Numbered from the stretch's first letter, positions 46,546-54,293 are shown. The stretch: 64,000 bases of DNA from Actinomycetes bacterium (GCA_021848365.1 JAJZUS010000001.1:1021517-1085516); one strand, 5' to 3'. Notes: a model not told the origin generated them from the letters alone. Numbers and translations: made by a program.

Positions 46546-47085
46546 TTAACAGTGAGCGCAACGAGGTTGGCGAACCTTTCCAACGGTGTCACGTGGCCAA
46601 GGGTGGCACGCGGACGCCCGTTGATGCTCGCATGGATTCGTCGCCGGTCGGCCGCTGGCAGCGGCGCCGAGATCTTCTCGGGACTTCGCAGCGTCTCCAG
46701 CCGCCTTGACACGTCCTTCGACAACTGCTCGGCGCAGAGTTTGGCTCTCTTGGGACGTTGAGCCTGGCACTGGGCGCGTCGCTGAGCATCGTGGAGGGAA
46801 TCGTCGCTACGCCTACCGATGGCCGCGACCGTGCAGGGCCACCGTCGATGGCCACCGTCCGAGTGAACGGGCGATGGCGCTGAGTGACTCCTTTCGCGCC
46901 AGAACCGTGAGGATCTGCCCATGCTTTCCAATCGTGAGCTGACGCTCTCGCGGCGGCCGCTCCTTCGGTGGCGGTCCTGGAGTCTACGAGCGCCGCGGCG
47001 GGATCTAGACGAAAGAGGTAGCGCAGGAGACTTGACGCGCCAACTCCTTCAGCGTCATCTCCTGACTGCGCAACATCAGCGCCGA
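46545..47085 (-). pseudogene. Decayed IS30-family transposase
   Basis: Minus-strand pieces in different frames match parts of IS30-type transposases. One piece is an N-terminal TLKELARQ segment and another is an ARKESLSAIARSLGRWPSTV-like helix-turn-helix. A third is the AQCQAQRPKRAKLCAEQLSK and LRSPEKIS region, and the last is a terminal NGRPRATLGHVTPLERFANL. The catalytic DDE core is missing and stops and frameshifts interrupt the rest. It is an inactive relic. Confidence 0.6.
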
Positions 47086-47250
47086 TTGCGTCTTCTCCTT
47101 GGTCGGGCGCGGTCCACCCGCGGACTCCACCTCGGTTCAATCACCCCATCGCCGTGTCGCTGACCCCAACACCGTCTCGACGGAACCTGGACCGAATCCG
47201 GGAGACTGTATATCCGTTCCTGCCGCCCATCGACCAATCGCAAGGTGTTT

Positions 47251-47661
47251 CTAAAGCCGTTCCACTGCCCGTGGAATGAGGTGACAGACAGTCTCGGCCG
47301 AGCAGTCCTCTTCGCGCAGTTTCGTAGCTCGCTCAACGAGCGTATCCAGCGCTCGTTCGGCCTCCTGCAAATCGGCGATCTTCTTGGCGCAGTCCTCGCG
47401 GTGACGGCGTAGCAGGTCGAGTACGTGGACGCACGGGACCTCCCCGCGGTCGCGGTAAGCGACGATCTCGCGGATCTCTCCAAGCGTAAAGCCCACCGTT
47501 TGGCTTGTGCGGATAAAGCGCAGCCGATCAATGACTCCGGCATCGTACTCCCGGTACCCGGAGGGCGCTCGCGTGGGGCTGGGGAGCACTCCGATCTCTT
47601 CGTAGTACCGGATCGTCTTGATCGGAACCTCTGTCTGTCGTGCCAACTCCCCGATGCGCAT
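47251..47661 (-). CDS. merR: MerR-family mercury/heavy-metal-responsive regulator
   Basis: A 136-residue MerR protein. The N-terminal winged helix is MRIGELARQTEVPIKTIRYYEE, followed by a long dimerisation helix. Metal-binding cysteines are Cys77 (PCVHV), Cys120 and Cys126 (DCSAETVCHLIP), with an extra Cys91. The spacing is close to the three-Cys site of Hg(II)-MerR but also fits broader heavy-metal MerR proteins. It is divergent from merA and its ATG has a TATATT box six bases upstream. It should activate the long-spacer promoter between the two genes. Confidence 0.82.
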   Translation of the reverse strand: MRIGELARQTEVPIKTIRYYEEIGVLPSPTRAPSGYREYDAGVIDRLRFIRTSQTVGFTLGEIREIVAYRDRGEVPCVHVLDLLRRHREDCAKKIADLQEAERALDTLVERATKLREEDCSAETVCHLIPRAVERL

Positions 47662-47667
47662 TTCTCA

Positions 47668-47673
47668 AATATA
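47668..47673 (-). promoter_or_regulatory. -10 box of a likely leaderless merR transcript
   Basis: On the minus strand TATATT, six bases (TGAGAA), then the ATG of merR. Confidence 0.5.
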
Positions 47674-47677
47674 CCTC

Positions 47678-47709
47678 TTGACTCTCCATCACACTGGAGG
47701 GTTTATCCT
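47678..47709 (+). promoter_or_regulatory. MerR-type promoter/operator for the mer operon
   Basis: TTGACT (47678-47683) is followed by a 19-bp spacer to TTATCC (47703-47708), or 20 bp to TATCCT. The spacer holds the dyad CTCCA-tcacac-TGGAG. The elongated spacer with a central palindrome is the hallmark of promoters that MerR proteins untwist. Confidence 0.75.
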
Positions 47710-47777
47710 GGATGCGTGGCCCACCGGAGCATCTGGGCCAGTGGGGTATCGCAAATTCAGCCTGGAAGGAGCCGATG

Positions 47778-49226
47778 ATGGAGTGCTGCGATGGAGGCCC
47801 GGAGAAGAGGCGTGAGGACGCCTCGAGTCACGCACGGTACGACCTAGCGATTGTCGGGTCGGGGAGCGCCGCCTTCGCAACGGCCATTGCCGCGAAGCGA
47901 ATAGGCGCGTCAGTCGTCATGGTCGAGGAGGGACTCGTCGGCGGCACCTGTGTGAATGTCGGATGCGTCCCGTCTAAGGCCTTGTTGGCCGCCGCCGAGG
48001 TGCGTCACACGGCTGTTTCCGGGCGATTTCCCGGTATCGAGACAGGCGCCCAGGCCGTGGACATGTCGGCTCTCATCGCGGGCAAGGGTGCGATCGTCGA
48101 GGCGCTGCGCCACGAGAAGTACGAGAACCTCGCCGACCTATATGGCTTCGACATCATCCACGGACACGGTCGCTTCAGTGCCAATGGCACGTTGACCGTA
48201 GACGGGGCCACGGTCGTTGCCGGTCACTACGTCATCGCTACCGGTGCTGCACCCTGGGTACCTCCCATCCCGGGTCTTGAGCAGGTCCACTACCTGACAT
48301 CGACGACGGCCATGGAGCTGGACCATGTCCCGGAGTCGCTCATTGTCATCGGGGGCAATGCCGTCGGTCTCGAACAGGGGCAGCTCTTCGGCCGCCTCGG
48401 CTCGAAGGTCACCATCGTGGAGGCCATTTCCCGCATCGCCCCGTTCGAGGAACCAGAGGTGTCCGAGGCACTCACGCGCATCTTCGACGACGAGGGGATC
48501 GCTGTCGAAGCTGGCGTGACTGTAACGAAGGTGCTTCAGGAGAACGGGGTCGTCGCCGTCGGAATCGACACTTCCAGCGGGTCCCGGTCACTTCGTGCTG
48601 AAGCCCTGCTCGTTGCGACTGGCCGCCGTCCGAACACGAGCGGCCTTGGACTCGATGCTGTCGGTGTCCGCGTCGGATCGCGTGGCGAGGTCATCGTTGA
48701 CGACGAACTGCGTACGACGAATCCGCGCATCTTCGCAGCCGGGGACGTCACAGGACATCCCCAGTTCGTCTACGTCGCGGGGCTGCACGGCGGGATTGTC
48801 GCAGACAATGCCCTGTCGGGCTCCCATCGCCGCGTGGACTACCGCACGCTCCCGCGGGTCACCTTCACCTCGCCCCAGATTGCATCCGTAGGCATGACGG
48901 ACGAGGAGGCCGTCCGGAGCGGCATCTCCTGTGAGTGCCGAGTGCTCCCGCTCGCGAATGTGCCTCGTGCCATCGTCAATCGCGATACTCGCGGGGTCGC
49001 AAAGATTGTTGCTGAGCAGGGCACCGGCCGTGTCCTCGGCATCCACCTCCTTGCTGACGGTGCAGCAGACGCCATCCTGGCCGGGGTCTACGCCTTGGAA
49101 GCGAACTTCACTGTCGAACAGCTTGCCACCGTGTGGACGCCGTACCTCACGATGGCAGAAGCGATCAAACTCACCGCGCAGTCGTTCTCCCGGGACGTCG
49201 CTGCATTGTCGTGTTGTGCAGCATGA
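47778..49226 (+). CDS. merA: Mercuric reductase MerA (no N-terminal HMA domain)
   Basis: MerA reduces Hg(II) to volatile Hg(0) with NADPH and FAD in the cytosol. The 482-residue flavoprotein starts with Cys3-Cys4, has AIVGSGSAAFATAIAAKRIG, the redox-active GTC58VNVGC63VPSK, NAD(P)H-binding VIGGNAVGLEQGQLFGRLG and RIFAAGDVTGHP. It ends in the vicinal pair Cys479-Cys480 (LSCCAA) that hands Hg(II) to the active site. The N-terminal HMA (NmerA) domain is absent. ATG 47778 is six bases after AAGGAG. Four genes follow with overlapping ends. Confidence 0.93.
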   Translation: MECCDGGPEKRREDASSHARYDLAIVGSGSAAFATAIAAKRIGASVVMVEEGLVGGTCVNVGCVPSKALLAAAEVRHTAVSGRFPGIETGAQAVDMSALIAGKGAIVEALRHEKYENLADLYGFDIIHGHGRFSANGTLTVDGATVVAGHYVIATGAAPWVPPIPGLEQVHYLTSTTAMELDHVPESLIVIGGNAVGLEQGQLFGRLGSKVTIVEAISRIAPFEEPEVSEALTRIFDDEGIAVEAGVTVTKVLQENGVVAVGIDTSSGSRSLRAEALLVATGRRPNTSGLGLDAVGVRVGSRGEVIVDDELRTTNPRIFAAGDVTGHPQFVYVAGLHGGIVADNALSGSHRRVDYRTLPRVTFTSPQIASVGMTDEEAVRSGISCECRVLPLANVPRAIVNRDTRGVAKIVAEQGTGRVLGIHLLADGAADAILAGVYALEANFTVEQLATVWTPYLTMAEAIKLTAQSFSRDVAALSCCAA

Positions 49227-49513
49227 GCGAGCAGCCTCAGCTCCAGTCAGGCCAGCAAAGCGAACAGCCACAGGGAGGAACTGGTGCGTGGGCAGGACTG
49301 CTCTTCCTTCTTCCTGTGCTGTGTTGCGGCGGCCCGTTCATCATCGCGGTGCTTGCGGCCGCGAGCGCACTCGCCAGGGGACTCGTCATCGGCGCTCTTG
49401 TCGCTGTCATCGGCAGCATCGCCGTCATCGTTCTCCGCCGCCGATCGCGATCGAAAGGGACGTGCTGTGAGCCGATCGCGACCAAGCCTCCGGTCAGGGA
49501 GACGAGGTGGTGA
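49223..49513 (+). CDS. Small MerF/MerT-like membrane protein with Cys-Cys in helix 1
   Basis: A 96-residue protein with two membrane helices (about 22-48 and 52-71). Cys34-Cys35 lies within helix 1 (LPVLCCGGPF), the position used by MerT and MerF to bind Hg(II) during uptake, and Cys81-Cys82 lies in the cytoplasmic tail. Its ATG overlaps the merA stop. Mercuric-ion import to MerA is the natural prediction, but I see only the topology and Cys pairs, not a strong family match. Confidence 0.65.
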   Translation: MSEQPQLQSGQQSEQPQGGTGAWAGLLFLLPVLCCGGPFIIAVLAAASALARGLVIGALVAVIGSIAVIVLRRRSRSKGTCCEPIATKPPVRETRW

Positions 49514-50160
49514 GTACGGAGCTTGCGGATATGAAGCAGGAAGCAGCGCAGTTCGTCCAACTGTCCCCACGACGATCTGTCCCGCGCGTCGTGGGAGACA
49601 TCGTCAGGGACCGGGTGAGCCTGAGCGTGTTCGCTGTCGCAACGCTCGTTGTCGCCTTCTTCTACAGCGTGCTACTGCCATTCGACTACACCCAGCGCGT
49701 CTCGTTCCAGAACTGGCAGTACCTCAATGCGTACCTCCTCATCTGGGCGATCGTGCTCGCAGCGGGGATGGGTGTCGTCGTCAGCGTGCAGGTCCACGCC
49801 ATGCGCCGGATCGTCCGGGCTCGTGCATCTAGTGGAATTGCAGGCGGTCTCGCATTTGTCGGAAGCCTGTTGCCGAGCTTCCTGTGCTGCACCCCGATCA
49901 TCCCGACGGTGCTGTCGTTTGTCGGCGTTTCGGGAGTCGGCCTGTATGGCACGACTGGCACCCTTCAGCACTTCTTTGCCACGCACCAGTCGGAGTTTCT
50001 TGGAGGAAGCCTCGCGCTGCTCGTCCTCTCCTCATGGTGGGGACTTCGAAAGGTGGCCGCAGCCTCGTGTCTTGTCGGACCAGGATGCGATATCGGTCCG
50101 GACTGCGATGCTGCCCGGTCGCCTGGCGCCCTGCAGTCTGAAGACAGCGGTTCCCGATGA
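49510..50160 (+). CDS. Polytopic membrane protein with CCTP motif, candidate mercury transporter
   Basis: A 216-residue protein with about five hydrophobic segments (near 38-57, 73-95, 107-124, 128-147 and 163-180). A Cys126-Cys127 pair begins the CCTPIIPTVL segment, an in-membrane metal-binding type, and three more cysteines (187, 193, 199) are in the C-terminal tail. GTG 49510 overlaps the previous stop; GTG 49507 is also possible. It is coupled to merA and to a thioredoxin-like gene, so metal or thiol transfer is likely. Exact family unknown. Confidence 0.6.
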   Translation: MSTELADMKQEAAQFVQLSPRRSVPRVVGDIVRDRVSLSVFAVATLVVAFFYSVLLPFDYTQRVSFQNWQYLNAYLLIWAIVLAAGMGVVVSVQVHAMRRIVRARASSGIAGGLAFVGSLLPSFLCCTPIIPTVLSFVGVSGVGLYGTTGTLQHFFATHQSEFLGGSLALLVLSSWWGLRKVAAASCLVGPGCDIGPDCDAARSPGALQSEDSGSR

Positions 50161-50786
50161 GCAAGACGACACAGCCACCCCGGGGGATGTCCAATCGGGC
50201 ACGACGCAAGGCCGAAGCCGTCGCGCGCAAACGACGACGCTGGTTTGGCGGCATAGGCGTGGCGGTCATCGTCATCGCAGGCATCGTGCTTGTCCTGCAT
50301 TTTGCCAATCGGCCGTCAGGAACCGCGAGCGCGACGCCGGCCGTCGGCCAGCTTGCCCCGAACGGGACATTCACGACCCTCGCGGGCACGAGGGTAGAAG
50401 TGTCGTCACTTCGCGGCCAGCCGACGTTGTTGTGGTTCGTGTCTACTTGGTGTTCGTCATGCCAGGCGGGCACCCAAGCCATGGCGCAGCAGATAGCGAC
50501 GATGCGCTCTGACGGGGTGCACGTCGAGGAAGTGGAGTTGTATGACGACCTCGGCCAGTCTGGCCCGTCGATGACGAAATTCGCCCATGTACTGGCCGGA
50601 CCTGGGGCCAAGAGTCCGGACTGGACGTTCGGAACTTCCTCTCCCGCGCTCACCCGAACCTACGATCCCCAGAGTTACCTCGACATCTACTACCTGCTCG
50701 ATGCTGGTGGACACGTGGCCTACGTGAATAGCTCGCCAGGGGCAACCATGCCCCAGCTTCTTGCAGCAATTGGACGGCTGAAATGA
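50157..50786 (+). CDS. Membrane-anchored TlpA/ResA-like thioredoxin (CSSC)
   Basis: A 209-residue protein with a basic N-terminus, one membrane helix (about 31-49), and an extracytoplasmic thioredoxin-like domain. The active site is W98-C99-S-S-C102 inside LLWFVSTWCSSCQAG; the C-terminal region includes IYYLLDAGGHVAYVNSSPG. It is a paralogue of the next gene and overlaps its neighbours by four bases. Such proteins carry reductant to exported thiols; here they could serve the mercury-binding cysteines of the coupled membrane proteins. Confidence 0.75.
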   Translation: MSKTTQPPRGMSNRARRKAEAVARKRRRWFGGIGVAVIVIAGIVLVLHFANRPSGTASATPAVGQLAPNGTFTTLAGTRVEVSSLRGQPTLLWFVSTWCSSCQAGTQAMAQQIATMRSDGVHVEEVELYDDLGQSGPSMTKFAHVLAGPGAKSPDWTFGTSSPALTRTYDPQSYLDIYYLLDAGGHVAYVNSSPGATMPQLLAAIGRLK

Positions 50787-51430
50787 CCACAGACCTTGCC
50801 TCGGACGATGCCGAATCTCTCAGCGCGACGCAGCCGAATCGAGGACGGCGCGTGATTCGCTATCTGCTCATCGCTGCCATCGTGGCAGCGGCTGGCACTG
50901 TCGGTTTCATTCACATGGACCACGGCAGACCAGCGGCGCAAGCCGTCGCCAGGGCTCGTCAGGCGAAATCGATCACCCCATTGATCGCACCGAACGGGCC
51001 GTTCACCACGCTCGCGGGCGAGAGCGTGACCGTGACGTCACTTCGTGGTCAACCGATCTTGCTGTGGTTCGTGGCTGGCGGGTGTGCGAGCTGCGCAGCG
51101 AGCATCCCCGCGGTCGCTTCGCACTTCACAGCCCTCCATCGAGATGGCATTCATGTCGTGACCCTCGGCCTCTGGGGCGCGTTCCCGCCGGGACGCTCGG
51201 GGCTCACCGAGCTTGCAGCATTCGGAAGCTCAGCCGGTGGCACCCTCAGTTCCCCAGGCTGGACGTGGGGAACTGCGTCGGAATCGCTGTCGCTTTCCTA
51301 CGATCCCAGCGGCACTCCGGACGACTACTTCCTCATCGACGCAGCAGGACACGTCGTGTACCGCAACAGCGTCCCTGTCAGTACCATGCGTCAGCTACTC
51401 CGCGCAGCGGGCGCCATACGTGGGCATTAG
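50783..51430 (+). CDS. Second membrane-anchored TlpA-like thioredoxin (CASC)
   Basis: A 215-residue paralogue of the preceding protein with a membrane helix at about 25-43 and active site G-C101-A-S-C104 in LLWFVAGGCASCAAS. The tandem pair shares NGxFTTLAG, SLRGQP and the terminal AAGHVVY segment. Replacement of the Trp before the first Cys by Gly suggests a changed redox potential or partner. It is the last gene of the merA operon, coupled by a four-base overlap. Confidence 0.72.
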   Translation: MTTDLASDDAESLSATQPNRGRRVIRYLLIAAIVAAAGTVGFIHMDHGRPAAQAVARARQAKSITPLIAPNGPFTTLAGESVTVTSLRGQPILLWFVAGGCASCAASIPAVASHFTALHRDGIHVVTLGLWGAFPPGRSGLTELAAFGSSAGGTLSSPGWTWGTASESLSLSYDPSGTPDDYFLIDAAGHVVYRNSVPVSTMRQLLRAAGAIRGH

Positions 51431-51467
51431 TTAGCTGAAAATCCGTCCCGCTGGACCCGAGTGCCGC

Positions 51468-51689
51468 TTACCGGTGAAGGCCGCTGGTCTGATACCGCCG
51501 GATGGCAACGCCGGACCAAATGAACTCGACGACGCCAAATGGCCATGCTCCAGAAAGGAAGCCGTAGGCGCTCGACAAGAGACAGCCGAGCGCGAACGCC
51601 AGGATGAACCTCCGGCCCCGACGCTCAAGGGCATACATCGCCATCATGAAGGTCACGGCGCACACGCCGTAGATGGTCACCGCAGACAT
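51468..51689 (-). CDS. Small two-helix membrane protein, conserved hypothetical
   Basis: A 73-residue protein with helices near 5-20 and 27-60. YALERRGRRFILAFALGC and SSAYGFLSGAWPFGVVE look like a conserved small family. An AAGGGAG site precedes the ATG. It is the second gene of a minus-strand pair with the NTF2-like protein. Function unknown. Confidence 0.65.
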   Translation of the reverse strand: MSAVTIYGVCAVTFMMAMYALERRGRRFILAFALGCLLSSAYGFLSGAWPFGVVEFIWSGVAIRRYQTSGLHR

Positions 51690-51716
51690 GCGTCGGCTCC
51701 CTTCACCGTTGGTGCC

Positions 51717-52103
51717 TTACGCGATGCCTGCTGCCATAGCAGCCGACGTTCGATCGTCGTAAGGCTGAATCTCGACAATGCGGTTGTCGCGCACGAGGTA
51801 GACGTGGAAGAGGTTCCGCTCGCTTGGATGGTTGCCCCGACCCGGGAGCGTCACGGCAAGACCGCAGAGGAGTCCATTCGTTCCTGCGACGCATTCGGTG
51901 ACGTCGGCTTCCATGCCTTCATCCATGAGCCGACGGAACGTCGCGAGCACGTCCGAACGGCTCCGGCACCGTCGAGGGAGATCGTCGTCACCCCAGCGAA
52001 CATCGCTGCTGAGCAGAACGCCGAACGCCTGGAGGTCCCGAGCCGTGAAGGCGGCATGTACCTGCTCGGCGAGGTCGTGAGTGTCGTGCACGGTGCCAGC
52101 CAT
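51717..52103 (-). CDS. SnoaL/NTF2-like fold protein
   Basis: A 128-residue protein with the NTF2-like pattern: VHAAFTARDLQAFGVLLSSD, then WGDDD and SRSDVLATFRRLMDEG, ending VYLVRDNRIVEIQPYDD. Such proteins bind small hydrophobic ligands or act as enzymes; no function is implied. The ATG at 52103 has GATAAT six bases upstream on the minus strand, so the transcript may be leaderless. It sits just inside the right end of the mer island. Confidence 0.7.
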   Translation of the reverse strand: MAGTVHDTHDLAEQVHAAFTARDLQAFGVLLSSDVRWGDDDLPRRCRSRSDVLATFRRLMDEGMEADVTECVAGTNGLLCGLAVTLPGRGNHPSERNLFHVYLVRDNRIVEIQPYDDRTSAAMAAGIA

Positions 52104-52109
52104 GCCCCA

Positions 52110-52115
52110 ATTATC
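52110..52115 (-). promoter_or_regulatory. -10 box of a likely leaderless NTF2-like gene transcript
   Basis: On the minus strand GATAAT, six bases, then ATG at 52103. Confidence 0.45.
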
Positions 52116-52572
52116 CCTGCTCGTGCCGACCTGGTGGCGGGGTTTGGCACTGAGGGCATGGAATCTATGACGGCCTCTCCGTTGGCGCAGCGGTCCTGCT
52201 GGGCGGCCTGCCGGTCCCCTCATGGCGGCAGCGTGAGCACTGTCGCCGGAGCATTTGGTGTCACTGGTCGTCGGTAGCGTCTCATGCCAACTCGGTTGGC
52301 AAAGAAACCGAACGAGGTGCCGAAGGTCGTCTGAGTCGGAATCAGAGGCGCGGCCGGCCCTCTTTGCGAGCGTCGCTGACGTCGTCAGCAAGCGATGCTA
52401 TTGGGGATATTGCAGAATGATGACAAACCGTAAGGAAGGCTGCCACGGTAATTGCCACGGTAACTGACGTAATCCGTGCGGGGCAGATACCAAGTGGTGT
52501 CAGGAAAGTGGGACAATCATCAGTGTTTCAAGGACTCCTGGCACAGTCAGGCGCGCCCTGGCCCACGTTGTC
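52116..52572. other. Gene-free right end of the mer island
   Basis: No credible coding region. The only structure noted is two TGCCACGGTAA copies at 52441 and 52453, the same motif seen beside both attachment copies. Confidence 0.5.
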
Positions 52573-52627
52573 GGGGCCTGCAAAGCCCCGTACTCCGGTT
52601 CGAATCCGGACGCCGCCTCCAGGATCG
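52573..52627 (+). repeat. attR: perfect 55-bp copy of the tRNA-Cys 3' part
   Basis: Identical to 46100-46154. The 5' half of the tRNA is absent here, so this copy is not a functional tRNA gene. Confidence 0.85.
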
Positions 52628-53089
52628 AGGCAGCGCTGCCTCGGTAGTTGCCACGGCATTTTCGCGCGGACCAGGCGAGAAGGCTCGCACCCGAGCGATG
52701 GGACTACCCTCATGACGCCCCATTTGTGGTGCTTAGCGATGGAGAAGTTTCGACTGAGTGACACACAAGTACGGGGCCCTGCAAGCCCCTTTCTTGTGAG
52801 CGAAGCGTCAAGCAAACACAGGCGTGTGGACTTCTTGCCGTTGACCCTGCCACGGTATTCGGCACAATTCGGGTCGTCAGGAGCGGACAACACGGCGGCA
52901 TCGACGACGACATCAACCGAGCCCACAGCACTCATGGGTGAAAGACCCCAGCCGTGTTCGTTGATCAGTGGCTCACCCGACAGAAGCAGTTCCTCGCATC
53001 GTGAGTGGACCAGCAATCGGGGACCGGTCAGTGCACCGCCAGCGCATGATCCCGGAGCGCCAACCCGCTGGCACGTGACTCTAGAACGC
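52628..53089. other. Gene-free segment collinear with the left end of the island
   Basis: From 52573 to about 52862 the sequence follows 46100-46390 in order. The pseudo-anticodon hairpin (52769-52789) lies 196 bp from the core start in both copies and the TGCCACGG motif (52649) 76 bp in both. Beyond 52862 nothing recognisable was seen up to the FmdE-like gene. Confidence 0.55.
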
Positions 53090-53878
53090 CTACGACGCGC
53101 TCGGCCCAATATCGTACGTGTGCTGCCAGCGGGACTCGGCGGGCTTGCTGGGCAGTATGTGAACACCTGGATCGTCCGGACTCGGAACCTCGAGAGGAGG
53201 AGGCACTGAGCGGTTCACGGTGTCGGTGCGCCGGGCTTCGTGGAGCGGCGCGGGGGGATCGAAGCTCTCGAGGCGTCTCGCGTGATAGTGCTCGCTCGGC
53301 GCGCTCTGAAACAAGACGTCGCGGACCCAGTTCCATTGAGCGGATTCGTGAACCGCGAGGATCTCGCGCTTCTCGGACTCCGAATACGTCTCGCTTAGCA
53401 GGCTCGACTCCCAGGCGCTGATCTCGGCGGGAAAGAACCCCGGCTCCTCGCGAACTTCCCAGGCCTCGCCGCTCGATAGGCGCTGAACCTGAAAGCCCAC
53501 GCCCAGCGAGTCGTCGAGACGGTGCGTGCCGAAGCGCACGCGAGCGCCGGTAAGGTAGGCCGCCACGTCACCGAGGCACGGCGAATTCTTGGAGACCACG
53601 AGCAGGTCGCTGCGGTCGAAAGGGTCATCTCCGAAGGCGACGTCGGCCAGGGCCCGCATCGCCCAGACGCCGCGCAAGAGTCCGTCACAAGGGTGCCCGT
53701 GCGCCAGGATGAGGTCCGCCACGCGAACGGTCTTCACCCTCGGGTCGAGTCGGCCCTGGGCCGAGCGAGTGTCGAGGACCGAGAAACTCGGCAAGGTCGC
53801 CCGCTCCAGCCACGCTGCGAGAGACCAGGTCACCTCGTCGCTCCTCGGCTCCTCCGAGGCCTGATCTTCGAGTGCCAC
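53090..53878 (-). CDS. FmdE-like domain protein in the ars operon
   Basis: A 262-residue protein whose middle resembles the FmdE domain: LAHGHPCDGLLRGVWAMRAL, VVSKNSPCLGDVAAYLTG and FGTHRLDD. His and Cys residues of the first motif are the usual metal or cofactor site. The C-terminal 60 residues are charged and unassigned. It is the last gene of a minus-strand operon after a DsrE-like gene (four bases apart) and ArsA. FmdE-family proteins have no settled arsenic role; the link here is positional. Confidence 0.6.
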   Translation of the reverse strand: MALEDQASEEPRSDEVTWSLAAWLERATLPSFSVLDTRSAQGRLDPRVKTVRVADLILAHGHPCDGLLRGVWAMRALADVAFGDDPFDRSDLLVVSKNSPCLGDVAAYLTGARVRFGTHRLDDSLGVGFQVQRLSSGEAWEVREEPGFFPAEISAWESSLLSETYSESEKREILAVHESAQWNWVRDVLFQSAPSEHYHARRLESFDPPAPLHEARRTDTVNRSVPPPLEVPSPDDPGVHILPSKPAESRWQHTYDIGPSAS

Positions 53879-53882
53879 GAAT

Positions 53883-54239
53883 CTAGAAATTGATCACGGT
53901 GGCGCCCTCAAGTGCATAGCGCACGAAGGCGTCACGAGCGAACTGCAGGGTGATGCCGCGGGCCGAGAGTGCTTCCTCGGTCCCGGCCGCGCGCGCAGCG
54001 TTGAGACAGGCGCCTACGGGCACTCCCGCGTCGATGAGTTCGTCTATCTGCTGGTTGTACTCGGATCTAACGACGGAGTCACCCGACGCGCTCAGGGCGC
54101 CTTGGGCCGGACCAAAGCAGAAGACCTCGAGCGAGACGCCCTGTTCAGCGGCGACCTGACGGATGCGCTCGCTGACGTGCGAGCCAGCGGACAGCGAGTC
54201 ATCGTCGCCGTGAAAGATATGGACTACGACCTTGGACAT
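53883..54239 (-). CDS. DsrE-family protein
   Basis: A 118-residue protein with the DsrE/DsrF-like Rossmann-type pattern: VVVHIFHGDDDS at the start, VEVFCFGPAQGAL, and an IDELIDAGVPVGACLNAARAAG segment with a Cys in the position used by sulfur-transfer members. An AGGAG site precedes ATG 54239. It lies 54 bases after arsA and just before the FmdE-like gene. A sulfur-relay or thiol role alongside arsenic handling is plausible but unproven. Confidence 0.78.
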   Translation of the reverse strand: MSKVVVHIFHGDDDSLSAGSHVSERIRQVAAEQGVSLEVFCFGPAQGALSASGDSVVRSEYNQQIDELIDAGVPVGACLNAARAAGTEEALSARGITLQFARDAFVRYALEGATVINF

Positions 54240-54293
54240 GGATTCTCCTATTCCTATTGGTGATGCTCTCGCGGCTACAGCGCTGAATCCGTC

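Larger units (their letters stand above)
46100..52627. mobile_element. 6.5-kb mercury-resistance island integrated at tRNA-Cys
   Basis: It is bounded by perfect 55-bp direct repeats and contains an IS30-type relic, merR, merA, four coupled accessory genes, a small membrane-protein gene and an NTF2-like gene. Base composition is visibly lower than in the flanking core (about 57% G+C in a sample line near 49500). No integrase, excisionase or replication gene was found, so it is either a remnant or moves with help in trans. Confidence 0.75.

Noticed and set aside
46058-46561. Minus-strand open frame over tRNA-Cys and the island left end
   Set aside because: It overlaps a tRNA on the opposite strand and a non-coding repeat; no coding signature.
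52573-52627. Second tRNA-Cys gene
   Set aside because: Only the 3' part from the anticodon stem is present; the acceptor 5' strand and D arm are missing, so it is an attachment copy.
52508-53209. 233-codon plus-strand open frame over the att region
   Set aside because: It reads through the tRNA fragment and non-coding end module and has no family-like sequence.
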